A stretch of DNA of 14,308 nucleotides from contig DFFH01000025.1 of NCBI GenBank assembly GCA_002368805.1, positions 4,274 through 18,581 on the forward strand, written 5' to 3'. The translations under genes were made by a program, and so were the position numbers. Below, in pieces: positions 1-7,635 of this stretch. The stretch's first letter is position 1. Every line of letters begins with the position of its first letter. Below the pieces are notes generated by a model, which did not search any database, had not been told where the DNA came from, and was given only the letters and a program-made list of their open reading frames with translations. The stretch comes from Mageeibacillus sp. UBA3781 (GTDB lineage: Bacteria; Bacillota; Clostridia; Saccharofermentanales; Saccharofermentanaceae).

Positions 1-1473
1 ACAGCTATCTTCGCAGAGAAGGATATTACGTTTAACGGAAATGTTTATCTTCAGTCGAAAACCGGTACCGATCTCATCTCTGTTCCTAACGGAAAAATCG
101 AGATCAGTGATGATTTTAAGATCTGGCAGCCGAAAGAAGGTAAGCTGGATGATGCGAAGAAAAAGATCCTTGATAAGGATGGTTTGCCGACATATTATGC
201 CATGATCGTTCCGAAGATAGTCAACGTCACCTGGAAGACCGGCGCCGGTAATGGCACAGATATCGTCGAGAACGCAGACTTTGGCTCGGAAGTGGATTAT
301 AAGGCTTTTCCTTCCGACTGGACCGAGCCGGAGGGTATGCACTTCGACGGCTGGTATTATGCCGAGGAGAATCACTACGAGTATTGTGCCGGAGGCTGGG
401 TCGAGGGACTCCTCAAGTTCGGGGCGTACGGAGATGCGACGATGACCGCCAGATACAAACACTGGATCACCGGCTGGGAAGACACCGGCGATAACGGAGT
501 ATATATGCCGTTTGGCTGTATCGCCCAGGAACGCGGTATCTTAAAGGAAGGCGGAGATGTACACTTCGATGCCGGCGAGCATCTTCCGATCGAGATCTGT
601 CTTCAGAAAGGATTCGTTCTTAAAGATAACAAGGTGGAAATCGTCTCCGCCAAGAGCGGAGAGGTCCTTGCGACTGTTTCTGTGATCGGACACGATTACG
701 AAAAATATACATGCTTCTATACTGAGTGTGACATGCCGGATGAAGATGTGACTTTGCGCTTTGCCACGAAGAATAAGGATGGCGTGACCGTGAAATATGA
801 AGTGACAGACGGCGCCGGCGGAACCTGGGATCCGGAAAGCGGAGAAGACTTCAAGCTGACTGTACACAGAGATCCCGATGATGAAAACTGCATCTGCTAT
901 TTTGAATCCGTCACGTTAGACGGCACAGAACTGGTGAAGGATGTCGATTACACCGCAGAAGCCGGAAGTACGAAGATCACGGTCAAAGCATCCGCACTGG
1001 CATCTCTGGCAGATGGTTCCCACGATATTTCCGTGAACTTTACGGATGGAAAAGCACCCGTGACCTTTTCTGTTGGAAAGAAGACTGCGGGCAGCACCAC
1101 TCCTGGTACTACGCCCGGAAATACCAGTACAACACCAGGCACTCCGGCTACTACGCCGGACAGCGGAAAGACGCAGCCAGTCGATAACAGCACGACAAAC
1201 ACCGTAAACAACACAGACACCATTCCGGCTAATAACAGTGATATGGCGGAGACCGTGAAGCCAAGCACAGGTTCGACCGGAGACAAAACGACAGACACCA
1301 AGAAGAACACAGACGTCAAAGTACTGAAGACCGGAGACACCGGCCGGACGCTGATTCCTTTGGCACTGGTATTCCTTGCGATAAGCGGAGGTGCCGTGGT
1401 GATCCTTCTTGTCAGGAATAGAAGACCGAAAAACGAATATGACAAACTAAAACATATCGTAAAACGCGTATAA
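1..1473 (+). CDS. C-terminal part of a cell-surface protein, truncated at its 5' end by the window edge
   Basis: The frame is open from base 1 with no stop, so the true start lies upstream. The TTG at 184 has no ribosome site and is not a start. 490 residues are visible. Residues about 70-150 contain an InlB B-repeat-like segment (GMHFDGWYY). Residues about 260-360 form a beta-sandwich-like module (DG..L..D..Y.A.AGST.IT) that recurs near the C-terminus of the next surface protein. A Thr/Pro/Asn-rich spacer follows, then VLKTGD, a hydrophobic segment and a basic tail. The layout is that of an extracellular protein held at the surface. VLKTGD resembles a sortase signal but lacks the proline, and the 19-residue tail after the hydrophobic segment is long, so simple membrane anchoring is an alternative. 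Ligand unknown. It probably shares a transcript with the next gene, 73 bp away, since no promoter is visible between them. Confidence 0.85.
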   Translation, partial: TAIFAEKDITFNGNVYLQSKTGTDLISVPNGKIEISDDFKIWQPKEGKLDDAKKKILDKDGLPTYYAMIVPKIVNVTWKTGAGNGTDIVENADFGSEVDYKAFPSDWTEPEGMHFDGWYYAEENHYEYCAGGWVEGLLKFGAYGDATMTARYKHWITGWEDTGDNGVYMPFGCIAQERGILKEGGDVHFDAGEHLPIEICLQKGFVLKDNKVEIVSAKSGEVLATVSVIGHDYEKYTCFYTECDMPDEDVTLRFATKNKDGVTVKYEVTDGAGGTWDPESGEDFKLTVHRDPDDENCICYFESVTLDGTELVKDVDYTAEAGSTKITVKASALASLADGSHDISVNFTDGKAPVTFSVGKKTAGSTTPGTTPGNTSTTPGTPATTPDSGKTQPVDNSTTNTVNNTDTIPANNSDMAETVKPSTGSTGDKTTDTKKNTDVKVLKTGDTGRTLIPLALVFLAISGGAVVILLVRNRRPKNEYDKLKHIVKRV

Positions 1474-1546
1474 GAGATTCGGAAAAAGTAAAGAGGCTCA
1501 AAGGTATATAAAAACGTTAAGAAATAGGAGGAGGAAAAGAAGTAGC

Positions 1547-2842
1547 ATGAAAAACACGAAGAGATTTGTAAGTCTTATGATCGTGCTGATGATGATCGCT
1601 GCACTTTTTCCGGCAATGCCGAAGAAAGAAGTGCGTGCTGATGTGGAGAATGTCATCGCACATGATCCGGATGAACTCCGGGAGTATCTGCAGAAAGACG
1701 GCGACGTGAATATCAAGCTCGCAGATGCGGTGTTCTATTCGCAGTGGCCGAATTGGGACTCAGTTAGGAGGATGAGAAAACAGTATCCGGAAAGTGAGTT
1801 TGAAGGAGATATGCCGGTCTGGGCCGAACTTGGTTCCGGTGTAAAAACACTGGATCTGAACGGACGTCTTCTGGAGGTGGAAGTAGATAACCTTCAGGCG
1901 CGTCAGGGGTTCCTGTTTAAGATTCCTTACGGTGCAAAATTCGTTGTCAATGATTCGCGCGGTACCGGAGAGATCTTCTTCAACGGATACATGTATGCAG
2001 CCACGAAAGGTACGGCCGGACTTCACGAAGCTGCACTCGAGTATGCACAGCACAGAAACGGATTCTGGGTAGATGGTGGTGAACTCGAGTTCAACGGTGG
2101 AACACTTGTTGGCGGACGTTCGAAAGAACAGTATATCGGATATGCATTAGAAGTGGGTTTTTATCCCTATAATTTTGAAACTGCCGGGCAAGGCAGAATT
2201 GATGCACAGTGCCGGCAACAGATCAACTGCATCGGTATATTTATGACTACTGGTTCCACAGTAATCAATGGCGGAACGATCGAAGGTCGAGGCTATGAAC
2301 AGCTGTCGTATATTCTGGAGAGAAAATATGCGGACGTAAAAGGATATATGGACAATCCGATGTGGTGGGAAGGTACGTTACATGATTCTAGAGCCTCTGC
2401 AATTAAAGCTAAGGGGGGAACACTTGTTATCAATAACGGTAGAATTGTTGGAAGAGGCAATGCTAATGCGATTTCAGTCGGAAGTACATATTCTACTGTC
2501 ATACGGGGTGGATCATTTGAGTGCTTTAGCCTTGATAATATAATTGTTCCGGGACCATTTTTCACCGATGAGAGAGATTTTGAGTATATTGAATATCCGC
2601 TGATCGAGCCTGTAATTCTTTCTACTGCAAATCTTACACACGGAAGTGGAAAGCTTGGTGTTAGTGAGACATACCTGGATCGTTCACAGGTAGATGTGGC
2701 TATCGATGGCGAAAAGCTTGAAGAATCACAAAAATGGGATACTTTTCAAAAGAGTAAGCTTCAGATCACACCCCGTGCGGATAAGGACATCGAGCTGTAT
2801 AACTATACCTACGGTGAACCGGTCAATAAGACGATCGCCTGA
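1547..2842 (+). CDS. Secreted beta-helix surface protein, N-terminal half of an interrupted adhesin
   Basis: The ATG is preceded by AGGAGGAGG at 1526-1534. Residues 1-31 are a signal peptide: basic start, hydrophobic core, probable cleavage after Val-Arg-Ala at 31. Residues about 95-330 show short Gly/Asn-rich strand repeats (for example LEFNGGTLVGG, VINGGTIEGRG, LVINNGRIVGRG), typical of a right-handed parallel beta-helix of the pectate-lyase-like or adhesin kind. No catalytic signature of a polysaccharide lyase was recognised. The frame ends at TGA 2840-2842, but the same frame stays open for another 896 codons, leading into Ig-like domains and a sorting signal. This half therefore has an export signal but no anchor. 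I infer that it was, or still is in some strains, the front of one protein of about 1328 residues. If translated alone it would be released from the cell. Confidence 0.85.
   Translation: MKNTKRFVSLMIVLMMIAALFPAMPKKEVRADVENVIAHDPDELREYLQKDGDVNIKLADAVFYSQWPNWDSVRRMRKQYPESEFEGDMPVWAELGSGVKTLDLNGRLLEVEVDNLQARQGFLFKIPYGAKFVVNDSRGTGEIFFNGYMYAATKGTAGLHEAALEYAQHRNGFWVDGGELEFNGGTLVGGRSKEQYIGYALEVGFYPYNFETAGQGRIDAQCRQQINCIGIFMTTGSTVINGGTIEGRGYEQLSYILERKYADVKGYMDNPMWWEGTLHDSRASAIKAKGGTLVINNGRIVGRGNANAISVGSTYSTVIRGGSFECFSLDNIIVPGPFFTDERDFEYIEYPLIEPVILSTANLTHGSGKLGVSETYLDRSQVDVAIDGEKLEESQKWDTFQKSKLQITPRADKDIELYNYTYGEPVNKTIA
2840..2842 (+). other. In-frame TGA separating two halves of one surface-protein gene
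   Basis: The frames on both sides are identical (1547 and 2864 differ by a multiple of 3). Only this codon interrupts 1547-5533, so a single base substitution explains it and no frameshift is needed. TGA ends other genes here (6416, 9514, 11035, 12428, 13135), so a reassigned code is unlikely. No convincing SECIS-like hairpin follows it. It may be a nonsense mutation, a base-calling error, or less likely a readthrough codon. Confidence 0.8.
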
Positions 2843-2863
2843 GATGGCACATCAGATCTTTTT

Positions 2864-5533
2864 GTGACGGCGGATGCACCGGCCTACTGGCCGACTTCGG
2901 AGATCCCGTTCAATAAGGAAGACGGAAGACTTGTTCGATTCATGAGTGCACGAGCACAAAGCAGCAAGAGTGTAGGCGTAACGGCCGGCATCAGCATCGG
3001 CGGTATGACGGTCTCTTCCGGTGGAGAATCGGTCGGTATCGAGAAGTATCTTTTGACCAACGATATCCTGGATACAGACACGCAGAAACTGTCGTTTAAT
3101 ATCAAGTATCTGAAGCCGGACGGTCTGGCTGCAGGTGATTCTTTCATGATTACTGTCATCTGGTCCGATAACCTCTATGACGCGACGAAGAATCCTAGTC
3201 TTTCCCAGACCAATAGCACATCTTTCGTCGTCGAGATCCATGAAGCTGTGAATATACTTCAGCATCCTCAGAGTGAGACGGTGACAGAAAAAGGAACGAA
3301 CGTTACTTTGACAGCTAGGGCCGAGAATGCCAAGAGTGCCTACTGGACGAAGACGAATGCATATGGACAGCAGGTAGTAGAAGGTGGTACTTTTGATCCT
3401 TCGACAGGCGTTGCGAAGCTCCCTGTTGAGGTAAAAGAAAATGCGGGCTATGTCTGCCATTTTGTTGGAGAATTAAACGAGGTATCTACTAATATGGCAG
3501 GGCTTTCCATTGTAGCTGCCCCGGTGCTTGCTGAGGATGAGATCCGTGAAGTGGAGTGGTCCGCTCTAATCTCTCCCTGCTATTTCACCGCCAGCCTTGC
3601 CGCGAGTGGCGACTGCATCGCTCAGCGCTGGTACTATAAACAGAATCTTGAGGACGAATGGACACAGCTGCAGCCGGTCGAGGGGAAACGTTCACTCTAT
3701 ATGAGAAACACGCTTGCTGTAGTCAATCCGAATGAAGACGAGGATAACGGCTACTACAGACTGGAAGGCGATTACCGTCTTGCTGACGGAAGTGTGGTAA
3801 CTGTTCGTACCGGTGCATACCATGTAACGGTAGTGGATGCTTTTACCAGCGATACGGTTACGTCTCTGAATATCGCCGGCATGCCCGAGTTATATTGCGG
3901 AGATCAGGCACCAGGCAGTGACACTCTGACGGCGCTTCTGAAAACAGATGATGAGCGTATGACCATCACGAAATTCGAATGGAACGAGAGCGATCTGGAT
4001 TCTGCCGGAAATTTCAAATACTCCTATACAAGGTTCAAGATGACGATCACTAATCCGCCATATAAGATCGGTTTCGTAGATAACGGGGAAGGAAACGGAA
4101 TCTTTATGGTCACGATCGATGGCCGTGAGTACCCGGTTTATGGTACGGTAGATACTACTGCACACGGTGTCGAAGTAGAAGGATACTGGCCGACAGATGA
4201 CGTCGTAGATGAGGTCTTCTTTGAGAATGCATCGTTTGACCTGCATCAGGGCGATACCGTATCCATCGAACTTGATCCGACTGTGGTATGCCACAAGAGA
4301 CATCAAGAGGCCGGACTGAATCATACAAGCGTGGTAAGATACGCTCTGTATGCGCCGGAAACATTCCCGCTTCCGGAAGGCTTGACCTTGGATACAGAGA
4401 CGGGCGTCATCAGCGGAACCGTTACACAAGAACCGTCCATCAGTGGATTTACGGTGTATGTGGATTGCTATGTCGATGATTCCGAGAATTGCTGCCGCAC
4501 ACCGGTCACTTTCTATGTGCTGAAGGAAATGGAGAAGATGATCCTTCCGACTAGAAAGGCTGAGATCATCCATCAGCATGAGTATGGCGCATGGGTCGAT
4601 ACCGGCGACGGTGCCACACATAAGCATGTCTGCTCCTGTGGTGATGAGAAAGTGCAGCCACATGTCTGGGATGAAGGCGTAGTGACTGTTGCGCCGACAA
4701 CCACGGCGGAAGGTCAGATCACATACACATGTAAGGATTGTGGCGCCTCCTATACCGATAAACTCGATAAACTCACGCTTGAAAAAGTGGAAGAAACCGC
4801 GGCGACATGTCAGCTCTCCGGTGTAAAAGCACATTACGTCGATCCGGATAGCGGTAAGATCTACGAGGATGCGGAAGGTAAGATCCTCATCGAGAATATC
4901 GAGACGCTCCTTCTTCCGATGGAGAAACATTCCTGGGGAGACTGGGTCGTAACGAAAGAAGCGACCCCGGAAGAGCCCGGTGAGGAAACACGTACATGCA
5001 GCAACTGTGGTGAAAAGGAGACCCGCGCTTTAAGTTATGTGGATCCGGCGAAAAACGATGGTATGATCTATAGGATCGTGAGCAATAGCGACAGCTGGAC
5101 ATCCGGCGATCTGGTCATTACCGTTAAGAGAAATGTTGACGATAGTACCTGCTTCTCTCACTTCCGCGGAGTTGCTGTTGACGGTTATCCGCTGAAGAGA
5201 GACGAAGAGTATTCGGCGGTTGCCGGAAGTACGGTCATCACGATCCCGGAAGAGACGATGAAACGTATCACCAAGGGTTCGCATACAGTCACGATCACCT
5301 TCGATGATGGAAAGATAGAGATGACGTTAAACGTGGATCCAAAGACAGAAAATGGTGCCGGAACTCCTGCCAACGGAAATGCAGGCACGAATAAAGCACT
5401 GACTGCCCGGCCGAAAACCGGTGATGTCGCGGGAAAGGAACAATCTCTGGCGAAAGTTCTCCTGATACTCTCCGGTGTAGCAGGAGCTGCATTCCTGGTA
5501 CTGGAGAAGAAGAAAAAACACGAAGCGGAATAA
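2864..5533 (+). CDS. Anchored Ig-like surface protein, C-terminal half of the interrupted adhesin
   Basis: The first possible start after the in-frame TGA is this GTG, but it lacks a Shine-Dalgarno site and the product has no signal peptide. Independent expression is therefore doubtful. Counting from this GTG: an Ig-like domain at about 124-217; a second Ig-like region at about 224-326; a He_PIG-like motif (EGLTLDTETGVISGT) near 502-516; a Cys-repeat region at about 569-726 with CSCGD, CKDCG and CSNCG; the beta-sandwich module shared with the preceding surface protein at about 728-826; then RPKTGD at 849-854, a hydrophobic stretch and KKKKHEAE. The end is a classic sortase-type signal with Arg replacing Leu, close to the (S/P)PxTG signals used by some clostridial sortases. 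It is probably the cell-wall end of the protein begun at 1547. Its ligand is unknown. Confidence 0.8.
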   Translation: MTADAPAYWPTSEIPFNKEDGRLVRFMSARAQSSKSVGVTAGISIGGMTVSSGGESVGIEKYLLTNDILDTDTQKLSFNIKYLKPDGLAAGDSFMITVIWSDNLYDATKNPSLSQTNSTSFVVEIHEAVNILQHPQSETVTEKGTNVTLTARAENAKSAYWTKTNAYGQQVVEGGTFDPSTGVAKLPVEVKENAGYVCHFVGELNEVSTNMAGLSIVAAPVLAEDEIREVEWSALISPCYFTASLAASGDCIAQRWYYKQNLEDEWTQLQPVEGKRSLYMRNTLAVVNPNEDEDNGYYRLEGDYRLADGSVVTVRTGAYHVTVVDAFTSDTVTSLNIAGMPELYCGDQAPGSDTLTALLKTDDERMTITKFEWNESDLDSAGNFKYSYTRFKMTITNPPYKIGFVDNGEGNGIFMVTIDGREYPVYGTVDTTAHGVEVEGYWPTDDVVDEVFFENASFDLHQGDTVSIELDPTVVCHKRHQEAGLNHTSVVRYALYAPETFPLPEGLTLDTETGVISGTVTQEPSISGFTVYVDCYVDDSENCCRTPVTFYVLKEMEKMILPTRKAEIIHQHEYGAWVDTGDGATHKHVCSCGDEKVQPHVWDEGVVTVAPTTTAEGQITYTCKDCGASYTDKLDKLTLEKVEETAATCQLSGVKAHYVDPDSGKIYEDAEGKILIENIETLLLPMEKHSWGDWVVTKEATPEEPGEETRTCSNCGEKETRALSYVDPAKNDGMIYRIVSNSDSWTSGDLVITVKRNVDDSTCFSHFRGVAVDGYPLKRDEEYSAVAGSTVITIPEETMKRITKGSHTVTITFDDGKIEMTLNVDPKTENGAGTPANGNAGTNKALTARPKTGDVAGKEQSLAKVLLILSGVAGAAFLVLEKKKKHEAE

Positions 5534-5575
5534 GAAGAAAGACTCCTGATAATCACACAACCTCTTTAACCCGAG

Positions 5576-5610
5576 CGGGGATGTCTTCCAGATGGAAGAC
5601 ATCTCCGTTT
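5576..5610 (+). terminator. Rho-independent terminator after the surface-protein block
   Basis: A 14-bp stem (5576-5589 with 5594-5607, one G-T wobble) closes on an AGAT loop, and a T-rich stretch starts at 5608. It lies 43 bp after the stop of the surface-protein gene and separates that block from the peptidase gene. Confidence 0.85.
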
Positions 5611-5673
5611 CTTATACTTGATTTTGTTTCACCGGATCTGCTCGCTGTTTCGGAGTGGATCCGTCTATTGGTC

Positions 5674-5682
5674 TGATATAAT
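5674..5682 (+). promoter_or_regulatory. Extended -10 promoter for the cysteine peptidase gene
   Basis: TGATATAAT matches an extended -10 element (TG-N-TATAAT). No good -35 lies 16-18 bp upstream. Transcription would start near 5689, about 44 bases before the chosen ATG. Confidence 0.5.
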
Positions 5683-5722
5683 GGACGTAATAACGGTATG
5701 ATTTGTGATGCCTCTATTCATT

Positions 5723-5726
5723 GGAG
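5723..5726 (+). promoter_or_regulatory. Ribosome binding site that sets the peptidase start
   Basis: GGAG lies six bases before ATG 5733. A TTG at 5721 would overlap this site and has no site of its own, so it is not the start. Confidence 0.65.
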
Positions 5727-5732
5727 AAATGT

Positions 5733-6413
5733 ATGAAATCAGGGAGCGGTAACGTCTATTATGTCCTCGAAATGATAACTGCACTGTCTGCGGTTTCTTT
5801 TCTCGTGGTCAGAAAAGTTATGGAGGACAGAAGAAGCCGCACGACCAGAAAGGCAGCGCTGAAAACCATGGCAGGCGGAAGACTCGATAGGAATTATGAA
5901 CCGCATCTTCAGAGCGGCAACTGCATCGTCGCTGCGACATGTAATATCCTTTGGTATCACGGAAAGAACGGTTTCCCGGAACTGATCGATGGGATCGATT
6001 TCGTCGAGCTGGAAGGCAGGATCGATACGATCATTAACAGCAAGGGCGGATATGCCAATAATAATGTTCCGGAAACAGTCGAAGAATATGTTCATACCTA
6101 TACTTCCTATGAGGTGGAAGTGAAGAATAAATGGTATCCGAAGTTTTCCGATGTGAAGAAAGCGGCAAAAAAGAATCCCTGCCTTTTAGGCTTTGCAGCG
6201 GGATCGGAAGGAGCGGGCCCCAAGGTCGGCCATATGACGGCATGTGTTTTCGCATCAGAATCTGACGGGAAGAAACTGGTCGGTGTAATGAACGGTCATA
6301 AGACCGAGATCGTGTATTTCGAGTGGAGCAAATACAATGACTTTATGTCGGAGTTCATTTTTTCAAAAGAGGATCGCGATCCGGAGAAAGACGCTTCCGA
6401 AATTGAAAAATAA
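5733..6413 (+). CDS. Membrane-anchored papain-like (C39-like) cysteine peptidase
   Basis: 226 residues from ATG 5733. A hydrophobic N-terminal segment at about 8-26, followed by Arg/Lys-rich sequence, suggests a single membrane anchor or uncleaved signal. The rest fits a small papain-like fold of the C39-like kind. Gln60 precedes the motif SGNCIVAATCN with likely nucleophile Cys64. Gly-His at 166-167 starts a hydrophobic strand and supplies the His. Asn187 in VMNGH is a plausible third catalytic residue. The real spacing Gln-x-x-x-Cys is shorter than in papain. The basic stretch after the hydrophobic segment would put the enzyme domain inside the cell under a strict positive-inside reading, so topology is open. 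It stands alone, with no ABC transporter or bacteriocin precursor beside it. Its position next to the surface proteins hints at processing of envelope proteins, but that is inference. Confidence 0.7.
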   Translation: MKSGSGNVYYVLEMITALSAVSFLVVRKVMEDRRSRTTRKAALKTMAGGRLDRNYEPHLQSGNCIVAATCNILWYHGKNGFPELIDGIDFVELEGRIDTIINSKGGYANNNVPETVEEYVHTYTSYEVEVKNKWYPKFSDVKKAAKKNPCLLGFAAGSEGAGPKVGHMTACVFASESDGKKLVGVMNGHKTEIVYFEWSKYNDFMSEFIFSKEDRDPEKDASEIEK

Positions 6414-6415
6414 TA

Positions 6416-7393
6416 TCAGCGCATGATCGCAAATACGACATCCGCCGCATAGACGAGCACCATGACGGCGCCTTCTATCCTGCCGATTTTTTTAGATGTC
6501 GTTGCGAAGATCAGGGTCATGACGCTGATCCCGATAAGTACGAACATGTCGCAAAGAGATGCCATATTGACGCCGATCGGATGGATTATCGAAGAGATGC
6601 CTAAGATAAACATCAGGTTAAAGATGTTCGATCCGATCGCATTTCCGATCGCGAGTCCCGTCTCGCCCTTCTTCGCAGCGACGATGGAGGTCACGAGCTC
6701 CGGAAGTGATGTTCCGAGAGCGACGACCGTAAGTCCGATCAAGGTCTCGGTCATGCCGAAGAATCGGGCAATATTCTTCGCGCTATATACGACTGCCTGT
6801 CCGCCGCCGACGATGAGTACTACGCCGATCAGAAGAAGGAGCAGGCACTTTTTCATCGGTTCCTTTTTACGGTCCGGATCTTCGTCCGGGTTTTTCCTTG
6901 CGGTATGGATAAGATACAGGATATAACACAGGAAAAGCACTAGCAGGATGGCGCTGGTGAGCCGGCTCACGTCGCCGACATTGTCCGCCATAGCGTGAGA
7001 TGTGAATTCTCCACTGAAAAGGATACTGCTGCAGGTGAGAAACAGAAGGAGAACAGTACTTGCGATCGAGATAGGAAAGTCTCTCTTCAGTACGCTCTTA
7101 TCGACAGGAAGAGGGGAGAGGATCGCGCAGAATCCCAGAACTCCCAGAAGATTAAAGATGTTCGAGCCGACTACGTTACTGAGCGCGATCTCATTGGATC
7201 CCTGGATAGCTGCTGTCGTACTAACGGCAAGTTCGGGGGCGCTTGTTCCCAGTGCCACGATCGTAAGTCCGATGATCAGTCCCGACACGCCGAGATTTCC
7301 GGCAATTTTCGCGCTTCCGTCCACGAACAGGTCCGCACCCTTAACAAGTCCCACAAATCCTACGATCAGGATGAGAATATAGAGAAATATCAT
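6416..7393 (-). CDS. Calcium/sodium (CaCA family, YrbG-like) antiporter
   Basis: 325 residues, with about ten hydrophobic helices in two inverted repeats. The first repeat carries GLTIVALGTSAPELAVS with Glu54, and the matching helix NVVGSNIFNLLG. The second carries GLTVVALGTSLPELVTS with Glu at about 232, and NAIGSNIFNLMF. These paired alpha-repeat motifs, with their ion-binding acidic residues, define the Ca2+:cation antiporter superfamily. Length is normal for bacterial YrbG-like members, which export calcium or exchange sodium across the cytoplasmic membrane. The actual ion is not predictable from sequence. The ATG at 7393 is preferred over a GTG at 7405 because that GTG forms part of the ribosome site. 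The gene has its own strong promoter and converges on the peptidase gene, with stops 2 bp apart and no terminator visible between them. Confidence 0.92.
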   Translation of the reverse strand: MIFLYILILIVGFVGLVKGADLFVDGSAKIAGNLGVSGLIIGLTIVALGTSAPELAVSTTAAIQGSNEIALSNVVGSNIFNLLGVLGFCAILSPLPVDKSVLKRDFPISIASTVLLLFLTCSSILFSGEFTSHAMADNVGDVSRLTSAILLVLFLCYILYLIHTARKNPDEDPDRKKEPMKKCLLLLLIGVVLIVGGGQAVVYSAKNIARFFGMTETLIGLTVVALGTSLPELVTSIVAAKKGETGLAIGNAIGSNIFNLMFILGISSIIHPIGVNMASLCDMFVLIGISVMTLIFATTSKKIGRIEGAVMVLVYAADVVFAIMR

Positions 7394-7399
7394 ACAAAT

Positions 7400-7403
7400 C
7401 CTC
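7400..7403 (-). promoter_or_regulatory. Ribosome binding site that sets the antiporter start
   Basis: On the minus strand GAGG lies six bases before ATG 7393. The alternative GTG start at 7405 overlaps it. Confidence 0.6.
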
Positions 7404-7448
7404 ACATAGACCTAACGTCTTATACCTATCTTCTAGTAATCTTCAAGA

Positions 7449-7477
7449 ATTATATAAGTCCATCGTTCGTTCGTCAA
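7449..7477 (-). promoter_or_regulatory. Near-consensus sigma-A-type promoter for the antiporter gene
   Basis: On the minus strand TTGACG (7477-7472) and TATAAT (7454-7449) are separated by exactly 17 bp. Transcription would begin near 7442, giving a leader of about 50 bases. The -35 sits within a 10-bp palindrome, GTCAATTGAC at 7473-7482. In the rest of this 242-bp divergent gap I see no equally good promoter for the rightward gene. A lone TATAAT at 7544-7549 lacks a -35. Confidence 0.8.
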
Positions 7478-7635
7478 TTGACAGATGCCCAAAGAAGGGT
7501 TTTCAGACTTTATACATGCGTGAGGTATTCTTTAGATTATCTTTATAATTCGTTGACGATGTCTTTAATTCCAATCAGTACAATGGGAGCATAAGATAAA
7601 GCGTAAGCGGCTTTACGGGAAACGAGGGAATTATA

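Noticed and set aside
184..186. TTG as start of the first surface protein
   Set aside because: The frame is open back to base 1 with protein-like content and there is no ribosome site, so the gene begins before the window.
2840..2900. Selenocysteine insertion or a reassigned genetic code at the in-frame TGA
   Set aside because: No well-formed SECIS hairpin follows the codon, TGA ends several other genes in the window, and a selenocysteine in a beta-helix adhesin has no clear rationale.
3890..4930. 346-codon open frame on the minus strand
   Set aside because: It lies entirely opposite the surface-protein coding sequence, has no ribosome site or recognisable motif, and its open length follows from the codon bias of the real gene.
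7478..7506. Plus-strand TTGACA as a promoter for the gene at 7636
   Set aside because: No -10-like hexamer lies 16-18 bp downstream. The hexamer arises from the palindrome that carries the minus-strand -35.
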